Below are positions 50,902 through 63,700 of a stretch of 64,000 bases of DNA, in pieces. Every line of letters starts with the position of its first letter. The first letter of the stretch is position 1. The notes beneath the pieces were generated by a model that made no database searches, was not told where the DNA came from, and was given only the letters and a program-made list of their open reading frames with translations. The translations under genes were made by a program, and so were the position numbers. Origin of the DNA: Maylandia zebra (Eukaryota > Chordata > Actinopteri > Cichliformes > Cichlidae); assembly GCF_041146795.1 (NCBI RefSeq), contig NC_135177.1, forward strand, positions 19,605,560 to 19,669,559, given 5' to 3'.

Positions 50902-51459
50902 TCTGCGTTTTCGACCGCACGCTAAGCGCCTCATAGCATTAATAAAAACGAATGTGAGGTGAGGCGGTGAACTGCTCGTCCTCCTGAAAATGGTTCAAAG
51001 TGATGCTGATTCTGCATGTTTTGAGAACAAGGACAAAATCGTGAAAGCCTAATATTAAACCCAGTAGGCCCAGAAGCAGTCGGACGTGGACTCATAACTG
51101 TAGATCCAGTGTTAACCAAGCAACACCTCCTTTTCTAAAAGCACAACAATGGTCCACATGATCATCTCCCACCTTTAATTTTACACTCACCAAATAAAGT
51201 ATCTTATTATACAAAAACGATAAACTAAACTATGAATTAATCCGTGTTTTGCATGTTAAACAGCTAGAGTGCAGTGTGCACTCGGTGGATTGCGACCCCT
51301 GTAATGAGTGTGATAAAAGGGGAAGGAACCAAAGGCGTTGGGCTGTTTTTGAGACTACAGGCAAGTAAGATAGAGCTTTATGGAAACTAGATACATGGCT
51401 TTGCCTGTAAGAGCCCTCCCCTTGCTCGCACACATGCGCTGGCACACAGAGGCACACAG

Positions 51460-51472
51460 AGGTCAGAGGTCA
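51460..51472 (+). promoter_or_regulatory. DR1 nuclear-receptor site
   Basis: AGGTCA-G-AGGTCA, two perfect half-sites spaced by one base, as bound by RXR homodimers, PPAR/RXR or HNF4. Confidence 0.5.
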
Positions 51473-51509
51473 AAGCGGCTCTCCTCTAAAGCTGGGAGGA
51501 ACTACCGGC

Positions 51510-51526
51510 AGGTCAGGAGGGGGTCA
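51510..51526 (+). promoter_or_regulatory. DR5 retinoic-acid-response-type element
   Basis: AGGTCA-GGAGG-GGGTCA. Both half-sites fit RGKTCA and are spaced by five bases, the classic RAR/RXR arrangement. It lies 38 bases after the DR1. Confidence 0.6.
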
Positions 51527-52658
51527 GGTTTTGAATGGCCGCAGAGCATTAGAGGCTCATAAACAACGTGCTGGCTGCTCGGATGAAGAGAAACAGGAAG
51601 TGACGTCAGAAAACGTGGAAAAGGTTTAATTTTGCGTTATGATTTGTAACAACTCTAATACTGAGAAATTCAATCGTGATTCTGAACAAAAATCCTTGTT
51701 TAATGATCATATTATCTGTTTGCAGAGTCTGACTGGCTGTGGCAGCACAGCTACCTGCAGCCAAGCCAACACCTGAGACTAAAGCTGTGCCACAAACGCC
51801 TCGACACTTCTGTCTCCTTCCTCCAAAACAACAGAGTATACAGTTCAAAGGCTCAGTCTTTTAACCCAGATTGGGTGATACCGCCTGTCAAAAAAGACGA
51901 ATAAATGACTGACATCTTTATAAACAATGTGACAAAACAAAAAGAAAAGGCCATTTTCCGTAAATGCACCAGAGGCGCTGACTTAACTTGATGTAAGAAG
52001 TCATTCTTTCCTGGTTCTATCGTTTTCTTTTAAAATAACCTGCATTTGTTGTTTCTTCTTCCTTTTTAAAATGTCAAATATATAGTCAGAGTACAAAGCA
52101 GTGCAGCAGAAGTAGCACAGACTCCCGTGAAACATCTGAGGAAGCTGGCACAGAAGCATTCAGCATTATATGATTGACTTTTTAATCTATTAATGATCCC
52201 TGTTTTGGATTACAGCCCTGACATATTCATAGACTCAAAGCTTGCATCGCTGTAAAACAAAAGACGCCCCTAATGTGTTCAGCGAGTCAGCCGTAGAGAG
52301 CAGACTTTGCCAAAAAATATGATCTGGAATCAATCAACAGTATGATCGCGGCGTTATGCTCGGACTTTATTATTCCGTAAAGACCCGTTGCTCCATTAAA
52401 GCATCAATTTCCTGTCTACGGTGGCAGTCAAAAAATAAATAAAGGCCAATAAACGTCAACGTCTGTGAACGCCGAACACCGAGCAGGCGGCTCTGAGTGT
52501 TTGTCCTGCAGCGGAACTGTGTGGTCACTGATAAATAATTAGCAGATTAACTTCCGTATATCTTCGAGCCCGAGCTGCTGCTTCCGTGTCGCGCAGGCTA
52601 GAGTTTCCCTTCCTCAGGCTGGACGCTCAATCGCTTCAGGCTGGAAACTGCGGTAAGA

Positions 52659-55600
52659 ATGCGTGCGATCCCCGAGGAGTTAACGACGCTCATTTCAGGT
52701 AAAACTGTTGATTCATAGTTGCCTTTGGAGTAGAGGAGAGTTTATTTCCGCATTTTATAAAGACTTGTTTTACTTTAAGTCTCGTATATAACAAACTGCT
52801 TTTTAAAAAGAGGAAGCATAGTTTCCCCCCTTTTTTCTGCTATATTCACTCAAATCGACGGTTGTGCTTGCATTTCATTAAAAAAAACCCAAAAAACAAC
52901 TCGCTTCATGTCTCAAACCTGAGGCATGAGCTGGACGTCAAAGCTGCAAACTGCTCCTTTGTTTATGTTGTGGATGTCCATCAGTGGTGTGGCCACTTGA
53001 CTGCTATCAGCCATCAGAACATGTTAATGTTTTACCTCTTGTGCTGTTCAGATCTCGAAAACTACCTCATTGATGGGTTGAAGGCAGAAAATCTAAGCAA
53101 GAAGGCGAAAGAGAAGAGGGAAGCCTTCATCAAGAGGATAAAGGAGGTCAAGCAAGGGTATGACTCATGACTGGAACCAGCATACATCAAAATACTCCAG
53201 TTTTGATTTGCTTTGCAGGTGCATAAGTTGTTGTGATTAATTTTATTTGCTGTCTTTTTCTCCCAAACAGTTTTCCACAAGAGTTTAAGGACAAAGGTAA
53301 GTTGCCTGCCTGCTGAATAATCCTGTAGGTGTGTTTTTAAAACTGGTACCCAATGGGGGTCATGACTGACCACAAGATGTCATGACATTAATGCGAAGGC
53401 CCACAAGTCGATTACAAACTTATCCCACAAATTTGAAAAAGCAAGGGCAAAAAGAGTCGCATTTCATAATAAACTGGCCACATAACACCTCTAACACCAC
53501 ACAATGGCAACTTCTGTGTTACACTGTGTGCAGTTACTTCACAGCCCTCTGTGTTTACTGCAGTAGGTGGAAATGACTCTGATGACGAGGAGGAAGTTGA
53601 CAGCAACAACGACGGGGGGTCGCTGCAGTCAGAGCGCACGGACAAGGATGATGATGGTTTCGAAGGTGAGCCACAAACACTTAGCAGACAAACAGAGTTG
53701 ACTCGCTAACTGCTCGCAAGCTGCGGATTAGAGCACCGAAAGCTCAGTGTTGGCAGGAAAGTATACAGATCTTTGCTCTGGCTCCTTGGAGAAAGCGACT
53801 TTGAGTGGCACAATGAGTGAGACATTCCAACTGTAACTTGGCAACATACTTGGGAAGCAATTTGGGTGCACAACTGCTACTCCTACCACCTCCCTCACCC
53901 CTCCCCTTTGATGGCTAAAGCACACTTTATTGCTCTCTCAGCCACAGTCTAGGGGCTTAAAATTACTGCTGTGGCTGCAGGTTATGACACAAAAACATTC
54001 CCCGATAAACACTAGCTTTAATCCTGTTTATTCCATTATCCAAACTGTGACAGATTTTTGCATTTGCAGTTTTGTTTTTGCCCCCCCTTTTTTCCCACCA
54101 CAGAGTATCAGGGAAATCCTTATGAAATGGTGATTGGGGGACTGGGTTTTATGGCCTATAAGCAGCTGCCAGTTTTATGGCTGCTCTTTCACACAATGCA
54201 ACTTTGACACGGCATTTGAATATTTGAAGTTAGACAGGGCAAGGGAAACCTTCTCCAGTGAGAGTAAAATATTACTCAGAGTGGCTTTGCTATTCAATTT
54301 AATATCGGTTAAACAAATGCATGATAGCAAAGTAGCTCATAAACCTTCTGGTCATGTTTAACTTTAAGACCCCCGCCACAAAAAACAACAGTCAGTTATT
54401 AAGGATTCAGCAGCAATGATGACGGGTCACATATTTGGATTTCCTTAATTCTTTTTCCAGGTTCCCAGCAGTCCCCACCTGTGGCGGCCCAGGACCTGCC
54501 ATCTGTCTTTAAAGCAGGATATCTTGAGAAGCGCAGAAAGGGTTGGTGCTCTGATTATAAGATATGTACAAGGCAGCTTTCCTAAGGGGGAAAAACTGTA
54601 AAGGAAAAGGAGGCTGCCTGGTTACTGAAATATGCAAGCTCTCAAATATCCTTGGGCCAGTGTTTTTTAAATTGGCTTTTTATCAGATGCGAACAAAAAG
54701 AAGGCTTTTTTGTTTTTTAACCTTTACAAAGAATCTTACATAATGCAAAACACCAAAAATCTGCAAAAAGTTAGTTGACTCTACTGTGTTGCACACAATA
54801 CCCTAAATAAAGACTGTAATCTAATACACATTTTCTTTACAGTTCAGGTATTTCTGTCCCTTCTATATATAAAAATCACAACGCTTACAGCCATCAAAAC
54901 ACACTGGAAAATTCTCTGTGCATGTGGTTCTCTCCCTTCACAGATCACAGCTTTTTTGGTACTGAGTGGCAGAAGAGATGGTGTGCTCTGAGCCATCACA
55001 CCTTCTACTATTACGGCAGTGAGAAAGGTACTTTCTTCATTTTTAAGTGGGTGAATAATCCCCCCCCCCCCCCCTTTTTAACAGTATTGATGCATTTATT
55101 GCATCTGCACCAATAATGATGATGCTTTAATTTTCTAAACCAGACAAGCAGCAGAAGGGTGAGTTCAGTATCGATGGGTACGGTGTCAAAATGAACAACA
55201 CCTTGCGCAAGGACTCGAAGAAAGACTGCTGCTTTGAAATTTTGGCCCCAGACAAGCGCGTCTATCAGGTACGCTCATCTCTCGATGGCTGCTCGAGTTT
55301 CTTTCAGTCGTTGCCTTTTTTAAAATGCTGTTAAACTGAAATAACCAAAACCAAATACAAACTTGAGACGTGACATGTTTAAAACTTGGCACAGTGTGTC
55401 TATCCATGCACTTCAGTAAATCTTTATTTTAATGCTTTTCCATTTGACACTACTGCCTTTGCAGTAGCTCAACCCAGAGTGTTTCTAACATTCAGACTCT
55501 TCCATGTGGAACATTTTACTATGCATAAATGCAATATTATTTGCTTATGTTAATTAATATATGTAGAGCTTATTGCACATTCACATTCATTTCTCTTCCC

Positions 55601-58600
55601 CCTTTCATGACAGTTTTGTGCGTCATCACCGAAGGAGGCGGAAGAGTGGGTGAAACAGATAGACTTTGTTTTGAAAGGTTTGAACTTTGCCATTCATAAA
55701 AAAAAAAAAAATTTATTATGCTCTTTAAAGTTAGTAGCACCTACTGGGGAAAGAAAATCTGCATTTATGCAATAAAACTAATTTTGCTCTCCTGTTTGTA
55801 GACATGTCGGGCATCATCCCAGAAGACGACGAGGAACAGGAAATGTACGATGACGTAGGGACTATAGCTCAGCCAATCGATGAAGACATCTACGAAGAGC
55901 TTCCAGGTCTGACCATGTGTTACATGACAATGATAACCTCTATCATGTTAGAGAAGGGAACAAAGTGCGTGGATCTTGTTTGATTTGATCTGATTTTATT
56001 TTTTATATCGTTTTGTTTCTCCAGAAGAAGAAGTTCCGGCTGTAGCAAAGCCTCGTCCTCCAAAAATTGAGCCGGCAAGCAAACCTGTTCCTCCTCCTGC
56101 TGCAGGTACACAAAGCACTGACATTTGTGCTTATCTCAATCCAATGTGGTATATTTAGTGAATTAGAATGTAGGAAGTTTCTAAATAGACAGAAGAAACT
56201 TTAAATGTGATCTGCCTTTTTGTGACACGTACACACAGCAAATGAAACCTAACAGCTATGAAGAAGTGACATACGCAGAGGAAGTTCTCGTGAAGGAGTG
56301 CAACTGAAAGTTAGCACAATACTGGAAATAACTTCAGCCTAGTTGGCCAAGTTCCTTTTACAATAACTAGCATGTTATAGTTCTGTAAATAGCTGATACC
56401 TTTCCTCCAAAAACGATCTGCCTCTGTCTGCTCTGCACATTTGAGCAAACTTCCAGTTACTAACCACCAAGTCTCACCACACGACTCAGAATGGCCAGCT
56501 TTATAGACTTTAAAAACAGACTTGCTCAGAAGTGGAAACCCCAGCTGCTAAAACACTAGCTGTGTCTTGGTTTCAAACTACAAACCAGTTGAATCCAGCA
56601 TACTAATGCACTGCACTACATAGTAGTTAGTTGTCATTGTACATTTTACTACTAAACACCACTATTTTCTTTTTAATTCTGAAAGCAGTGCCCAGCTTTT
56701 ACATTTCTCTTTGTGCATTACTTCGTGATTAAAAAATAATGCACAAACAATACACCCCAAAATTATTATTATTTTTTTTTAATGAGAATTTATTAGGTAA
56801 CTGGGACACTGCTGACCTTCTTGATTTGGTTTTTGAGCCAACCAAATTCTGCCGTAGGCTCTTGGCTGCCCCCTGTAGGTTCGGTTCAAACTAACAAGTA
56901 ATTGCTGTGTGAAATCTGTACATCTAGAAGGATTACTCTGGCTAGAAAATAAAGCGCCGATCTGTCATCACCTTGCTTTTTTTTTTTTTCTTTTTCAGTT
57001 GATAAGAGCACAGACTATCAGAACTACTACCAAGGCTTGTGGGACTGTTCAGGGGACCACCCAGACGAGCTGTCCTTCAAACGTGGAGATGCCATCTACA
57101 TCCTGAGTAAGGTATGGTGAGGCTAAACCCTAGATGTCAGAGCTAAACTGTGGCGATTCTTGTCTTGATGCACGATAAAGTTGGTATTACCTTAAATCCA
57201 ACCACACTGCAAAAGTTTGAGAGGTTTGTAGACCGAGTGGCTGGTTTCAGACCACCTAAAGTGAGTTATTTCTAAGCTCTTAGAGGAACTGACTATTCAG
57301 ATCCTTTACTGGCAGCACCTGGCCCACCGCCTAGAGGTGGAAGGCTGATGGTAAGAGGCAGACTGGGCTTGGTTCCTTCTCTGGCGCTCTAATGGGGATT
57401 AGTTGTGTCACAACGGAAACTGTTTTAGTGCTGTTGGCGGAGGCCGAGCTTAGCTGGCACACGGCGTAATTCCATCACTTCCATCTGGACTGTTTCAGCA
57501 CGCTGTCGCTACTGCCATGCCAGGCAGTGAGCAGCCTTCAGCCCACACGCACCTCTCAGAAATTTCTCTCACCTCGCCAAATAGGAATGTGTGTTTTCAG
57601 GAAAACCAGGCTGGTCAGCCACTCTATTCAGAGCAGGTGAGGACGTGTAATGGACGCACAATTTCCGAGGCTTGTCAGCTAGTCATGAGCCGGAGAACTG
57701 AGAGGCAGTTCTTTACCTTTATTATGTAACTAAACAGGAGCCCCTTTGTACTTAACCGGTTCGTATGAACGCTGAATTGGATTTTGTTGTGATACATTTA
57801 ACAAGATTTGTTTTGGACGCTGGACAGAAAATGAGCAGTGGAATTTTATACTCGTCGAGATGTGTGGTTTGTCTTTAAAATATATATAAATAATGTGTGA
57901 AATGTACTCCATCCAGACGGGCAATATTTCCTGTCTGGTTTGGTTTCTATGGAGCATGGAGTCAATTGAGACATTCTGTTGTCAACGGGCCAGGTTGCTT
58001 TTCAAATTCAAGTCTGCCATCTACTGGCTCTTTAAGGCAAAGAAGACTTGGGGAAACTTTGAGAGGCATGTGCTGTACATTAAACAGAGATGCACAAATA
58101 AATAAATGCAATTGTAATATGCTACATAGTCATATTATTAACTCCATGTATAGCAAGAAGCACTAGAAATTTATTTTTCACCTTTGAAATGTGTAAATAA
58201 TTTTTAAAGCCCTTCTCAATTTTATATTGAACATGATGTCAATGTAAAATTCAAGACAAATTCACCTTATTATCACGTTTAGGAGACTAGGACCAGAAAA
58301 TTGCTCTCTCTCTCTCGCTCTCTTTTAAATACACTACAATAAAACTAAATAATGAATTATCAGGACTGTTGGTTTTCTTTTCACCAAATCAATAGATTGT
58401 TCCTTCAACACTAATGGAGGGACACAAATGCACAAAGCAGACAGACTGTCCAATCCTCATTGACCAAATGCCTGTTTATGACTTCTCCTTGGTGTGTAGA
58501 AAAGGCCCAAGAATCAAGTTGCCCTTTCACTTAGACTGGGAGTGCCATTAGCTAAAACCTTGGTGTTGGGGGTTGTGGCCTGCTGCGAGGGCAATGACCA

Positions 58601-59355
58601 TAAAACCTGTCTGGACTGCAGCAGCCAGCTGCAGCTAAATGGACAGCCGACTCCCCCCCCCCCCCCCCCCCCCCCCCCCTCCACCATTCCCTCTTCCACT
58701 GTTCTCCTTCCTCCAATGTGTCCCTCCCCCATTCTGCAGACCAGAAATAGCTGTAGTGTTACAGCTGGGAGACCCCCCAGTCAGGAGGACCTGGGAGCTT
58801 ATTATAAGGCCCGACTAAGGGCGATTGTGTTGACCGGATATGCTGCACACCTCGTCGCCCCCAACACACACCCAGCCTCCCATTAGTAACAAACTGACTG
58901 AGAGATGCAAGGTCTCTCTGCTTAAAATGCCACAACGCCTGCACAGCGTTTTATCCTATCACTGTTTTACACTTTGTGTTTTAACTAATGCACCGGGACT
59001 CTTTCATTTGGTGAAAGTAATCAAATTACAGGACTGTTGTTTTGACTAGCCGAGGGTATTTGTGTTGATGTGTGTTGTTGCAGTGTGTGGTGTCATTAGT
59101 CATCCACAGCTCTACATATTTGTTCTCATGTTGCGTCCAGCACTTACTAAAGCATGACTTATTTGTCAGCCGGCCAACGACACAATGAGGTGTTGCTGTT
59201 TTCAAAGGCTGGTGGCAGGAAGTCTTAATGTGGACGCACACTCCTTTACACACACCTCATGTCAAGCTGCTATATTAGCCTCCAGGGGCTTGTGATGAAA
59301 TGACATTTTAGGAAAGTGGATTTAACATTTTCTGTTTGTCTGTGGTGGCTATGTA

Positions 59356-59389
<34 letters not shown>

Positions 59390-60293
59390 TTTAAATTTAG
59401 TGTTAATAATTCAGATGTTTCGAATAGCTTCCTACAGCATTATATCGATTTGGCTGATACAGATACTGAAACGGTGTGTCAAGCCTGTCTTTATCTGATG
59501 TGATAAATGGCCCGTCACCAGAGACCTGTCAGTGTCAGCCCTCACTATAGTGAGAATAATCCCCCTCTGTCTAATACTACCATATAATCGCTTACATCCA
59601 TTGCTCTGTCTTGGGAATAAGTGGACACAGATGTGGCCCTTCACTGTCCCCGAGTTCTGGCTTGGATGTGAAACGTTGTCCAGGTTCGTCTTCCTTCAGC
59701 CTTGTCAGAACGTGATCTCCGGTCTTGATTCATGCGCAGGGAAGACTTTGATGTAAGGTCAAAGAGAAAGGGGGGGGGTGAGAGAGAAAGAAGGGGAGAG
59801 AGTGAGTTATTGTCGTCTTGTCTCAGATCTCTCCTCGCAGTGTCCTCCTCACATCTCAGCATGCTGACAGCCATTTGGAGCTATTACTTGTCACGCTTTG
59901 ACAGATTTATGTGCGATGTGCTTTATGCACACTGAGCTTTTTGTGTGGAGTGGAGGGAAACGTGCAGTCTCAAAACTGACACCAGGTAAAGAGGCAGAAC
60001 GGAAGGCAAGGAGGTGTACAGGTGTTGATGGGAGATAAGTACTGTAGAGTGGACGGAAAACAGCCGAAAGAAAGAAGGCGTCATTTGTTCTTCTGTTTTT
60101 ATCAATTTTGATTTCAGCAGAATATTATCAGCTAGGATGAAGGAGCACTAACACACTCTTCTTTTTCCTTCCTTGTTTCTGCTTCTCTTTGTGCTTCCAG
60201 GAGTATCAGAACTTTGGCTGGTGGGTTGGAGAGAAGAATGGAGTTATAGGTATTGTTCCCAAAGACTATCTGCTGGAGCTGTATGCTATTTAA
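52659..60293 (+). CDS. skap2: skap2, Src kinase-associated phosphoprotein 2 (12 exons)
   Basis: Cytoplasmic adaptor that couples Src-family kinases and integrin signalling to actin in haematopoietic and other cells. Exons: 52659-52698, 53052-53157, 53271-53296, 53564-53665, 54461-54541, 54944-55027, 55144-55268, 55614-55677, 55802-55906, 56025-56105, 56999-57111, 60201-60293. They join in frame to 339 aa (human 359). N-terminal coiled region ([17 protein letters not shown]), an acidic stretch (DSDDEEEVD), PH domain at about 108-210 ([34 protein letters not shown]), the Tyr motif DIYEELP near 241, and a C-terminal SH3 at about 276-337 ([22 protein letters not shown]...[19 protein letters not shown]). 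All introns are GT-AG. Exon 1 is tiny and its ATG is less certain than the rest. Poly(A) signals at 60627 and 60631. Confidence 0.96.
56106..56998. other. skap2 intron 10
   Basis: 0.9 kb. A short reading block at 56242-56307 (see findings) and a weak CTCF-like core on the minus strand at 56866-56879 are the only notable items. Confidence 0.5.
58014..58027 (-). promoter_or_regulatory. CTCF-like core in skap2 intron 11
   Basis: On the minus strand CCAGTAGATGGCAG matches CCASNAGRKGGCRS at all 14 positions. Confidence 0.55.
58653..58679. repeat. C homopolymer, 27 bases
   Basis: Uninterrupted C run that gives spurious poly-Pro or poly-Gly frames. Confidence 0.95.
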
Positions 60294-60626
60294 ATGCACC
60301 TGGTGTAAACTGCTAACATCTTGTGGCTTTCTAATTGCTCGTTCCAAATGCTCAAAAGTTATAACTGAAAAACTAGTAATTATAAATATGGTAAAATATT
60401 GTGGGGTTTTTTTGTATTGAATTTCTTTTTGAAGAACATTCCCTGTGATACGCATTGTAAGAGACTGATATAAGGATTTAACTTTTTTAATTTGACTGAT
60501 ACATGTAGGGTTTTCTGCACTTTGCACTGCTTTCTTTGTTATTTATTCTGTATTGGGTTTTTTTTTTTAAAAACAGTGTGATCTCACTTGCTGCTTTTGG
60601 CAAATTTTGAATTTTGCAACTGGCGA

Positions 60627-60636
60627 AATAAATAAA
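60627..60636 (+). other. skap2 poly(A) signals (two overlapping)
   Basis: AATAAATAAA, 335 bases after the stop codon. Confidence 0.75.
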
Positions 60637-60698
60637 AATGTAAACACATGACGTTTGGACCTCCCCTGTGTGTGGGTTTTTTTTCTTTCCCTAAAAGT

Positions 60699-60712
60699 CC
60701 ACAAGGTGGCAG
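60699..60712 (+). promoter_or_regulatory. CTCF-like core just after skap2
   Basis: CCACAAGGTGGCAG matches CCASNAGRKGGCRS at all 14 positions, about 65 bases past the poly(A) signals. Confidence 0.55.
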
Positions 60713-63700
60713 TAGAGAGTTTTGGAGTGTCAGTTTATCTTTAACAAAGACACTGATAGAAGAGTCTACACATCTGTATCTTCTTTCTTGTCTTAGAACC
60801 CAGTTCTTGACATAAAGTTTAAATAATTAATATTATCAAACAGAAGAAATATTTGGTTCTTGAGGCTTTGTGTCATTTTCTGATGGGGAGAAATATTTAT
60901 AAAATATTTATACTTTATATGCACTAAGTGCATCTATGAATACTAATCTACCCTGAATAATAAATCACATTATTTGTTTTCTGTAATGCTGTGCGGTTAG
61001 GTCAAAGGCGATATTTAAACCTGGGTATACACTAAAGACGTGTATAGGGTCTCCTGGTTACAAAAATATTTATTTATTTTAAAATGACTTTATTCATCTG
61101 CTCAGCACTTTTTGCTCCAATCTTCAAAGGGACACTTTTTATTTTATGGCACCTGAGAGACTTGCCTGGGCAGAGGATCGCAGCGTGGCAGATGGTTGCT
61201 CGTGCTGCATGCCTGAGTGAAATGGTTGAGGTGCACTAATAAGACAGCCACCCACACAGATCGTATGGATGCTTATCGCCCTCTGAGGGGCTGTTTGACA
61301 GCAGGCGAGGTGGTTGCGGCTGGGCATATCCCTCTGAGGTTACATACGTACTGTACATATCTTTTTACAGTCTCCTCACTGAATGAAATACCAAAGCTAT
61401 GTTTTTATATATGCTCATTTTTGGTTTGATACAGACAAAGATTCCTTGTCAAGGTTTCTCAAGGTTGTGAGAAAATGGGCAGGGAAAATGCATTCATTAA
61501 CCGATAACTCACTGCATCGTTCCCTTCATCTTCCCTCTATTTTTTCTCCCTTTTCTGTGTCTCTCTATTTTGTTCTTCTTGAGTGATGAGCTCGTCCTCT
61601 GTCCTCTGGGTGACATTCAAAGACAACATAAATCCTGCCCTTTATGGTATAGTGCAGCGATAAAGCTTCTCTACTAATTGGCGATGTAATGAATTACCAT
61701 AATGAGTTATTGAATATAGAGAGGAAATGCTTTTGTCTTAGGGCAGAGAAAGAATGCATAATCAAATAATGCAATATTCTGCCATATAGATGTCCAAAAT
61801 TGTGATGACAATGCTCTGAAACGCTTCCATCAGGTTTTGGGCTTGTTGCTAAATTATGGGCTATAATGGCTAAACAAAAATATTTCCTTAGTGCTGACAT
61901 AGCGTTCGTTTTAATGTTTGGCAATGGGTTAAGTTGCCAAAGGCAAGTAAGGCTAAATGTTGCCTCTCATTTTTATGTGCCAATAAAGGATTTCCTTAAT
62001 GGATGTCAACCCCCCCCCCCCCCCCCCCCCCCCACGTCTCCTGTTAGATTTGGACAGCCATATCCTCAGAATATACAGGGTCTTTTATTGCAATTTAACA
62101 TCAAGATATAATGTTTCAAAGATAAATGTCACCATGCTATTAATCTGCCGGGCACTAAATTACACTAATGATACCAGAATATCACTAATTAATACTTTTA
62201 ACCATAAAGCGACAATTCTGCCAGCCAAATGTGTATAGATTGAGCTGTTGAGTAATAATAAATAAAACTGGATTTACAGAGAAAGATGATGGAAATATAA
62301 AACGCATTTCCCTTCAGGTAAAAACACATTTGTAGTCATTTTCTGCTGATAATGACTGAGAGTTCAAAGAAGTTAATTCTGTTACAGGTGACAGTGTATT
62401 TTTTTTCCCCCCAGTAAGACTTCTTTTGATGCTACTGCTCTCATAATTCGTGCCATGTGCAAACATAAATAACTCAGAAGAATAACGGTACACTAATATA
62501 ACCCGCTCATCTTTGTTGATTATTATTATGCATCAGGCTTGTTGAGAAGGCTAAAGGCTTGATCTATACCACTTTGGAGAGGTAATTTTGATCAAGCTGT
62601 CAGCTGCTTCTTCTGCTCTTTAACCAGGTCACAGAGCAGTAGATCACAGCTTCATAGAGAGTTTCTGTCAGGCATAACAGAGTGTTATTTATGTGGTATC
62701 CCCTGGCATTTTGCAGGAAATGTATTACATCTCCAACTGGCCCTATGTCAGCATTCCATTAAAGCTTCTTTTCCTCAGTCTAAATCTTAAAATCTGAAAT
62801 AGACACACTTTAAAGGTAAGTCACTCTTAATTGAGGTCAGTTTCTGTGAACATAACTCATAGCAGCTGACAAATTAAGGTTTTTTCCGCTGGCTCGTGAC
62901 ACTGTGGGACGATATGGTGTATTCAAAGTGAATGCTAATGACAATCACAGCAGGAAAACTCATATTTCTGGAAATTTGAAGCTTCGATTTTTTAAAAATT
63001 TATTTTAGTGGTTTTTTGATATCTACCATCTAATGTTATGAGCTGCAGAACAGGGTTAGCGGTGGGGCACTAAATATAGGTCTAGACAGGTCATTTATTA
63101 GAAGCACCACGCCCACTTTTCTCACATGTTATAGGTGTCTGCTCTCTCTTCGCGTTAATAGCCTTCTGGGTGCTGCAGACAGCGATGTCGAAAGAGGACT
63201 TGTATATTTCTGGAGCGGGTGACAGATGTGGCTCCAACGTCCGAAAGTCACATTTCCTGGCCTCAAAAACCTCACCATCAACCCCCTACTTGATACTATG
63301 ATTAGCACCATCACATCTAAGCTGGTGTTTTCACTAATGAAGCTGTTAATGGTGTGGTGATGATTGTCAGCCCTCTCATTTACTGTATACATCAACGTTT
63401 CAAGCAGTTCGTGTTTCAAGGGTGTGGAGTCCAGGCTGTCAGGCAGGTTAGAGCTATGTGCTGACATGTCACTCAAAATAAATCAGGCTTATCAAAGTGA
63501 CAGGTGTTTGTCCACCTGCTATAAACATCTCCCACACCTCGCTCCTGCTCCATCTCTTCATAGATTATTTATAATGCTGCAGCCTCCATAGCCCAGCCCT
63601 GTTTACTCTCTTGTTGTGGCTCTAATATCAGGTCGGTGCTCTGCTGCTGATTTACTATACTAGTTAGCGAGGTGAGTAATGACCCGGGATGGTTTGGGAG

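Larger units (their letters stand above)
49690..52658. other. hoxa2b-skap2 intergenic region; hoxa1b absent
   Basis: 3.0 kb where hoxa1 lies in other HoxA clusters. No Hox1 homeobox was seen. It holds a CA repeat (50820-50897), a DR1 plus DR5 retinoid-type cluster (51460-51526) and the skap2 promoter. Confidence 0.7.
57112..60200. other. skap2 intron 11 (largest, splits the SH3 domain)
   Basis: 3.1 kb with a perfect CTCF-like core (58014-58027), a C homopolymer (58653-58679) and an ATT-rich run near 59360. No exon is needed, since phases match. Some GC-richer stretches (57290-57700, 58540-58900) may be regulatory. Confidence 0.6.

Noticed and set aside
58542-58886. 114-aa Pro-rich frame in skap2 intron 11
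   Set aside because: The Pro run is translation of a C homopolymer; intronic and without homology.
63129-63476. 115-aa minus-strand frame downstream of skap2
   Set aside because: No recognisable domain, start context or neighbouring exon; probably chance.
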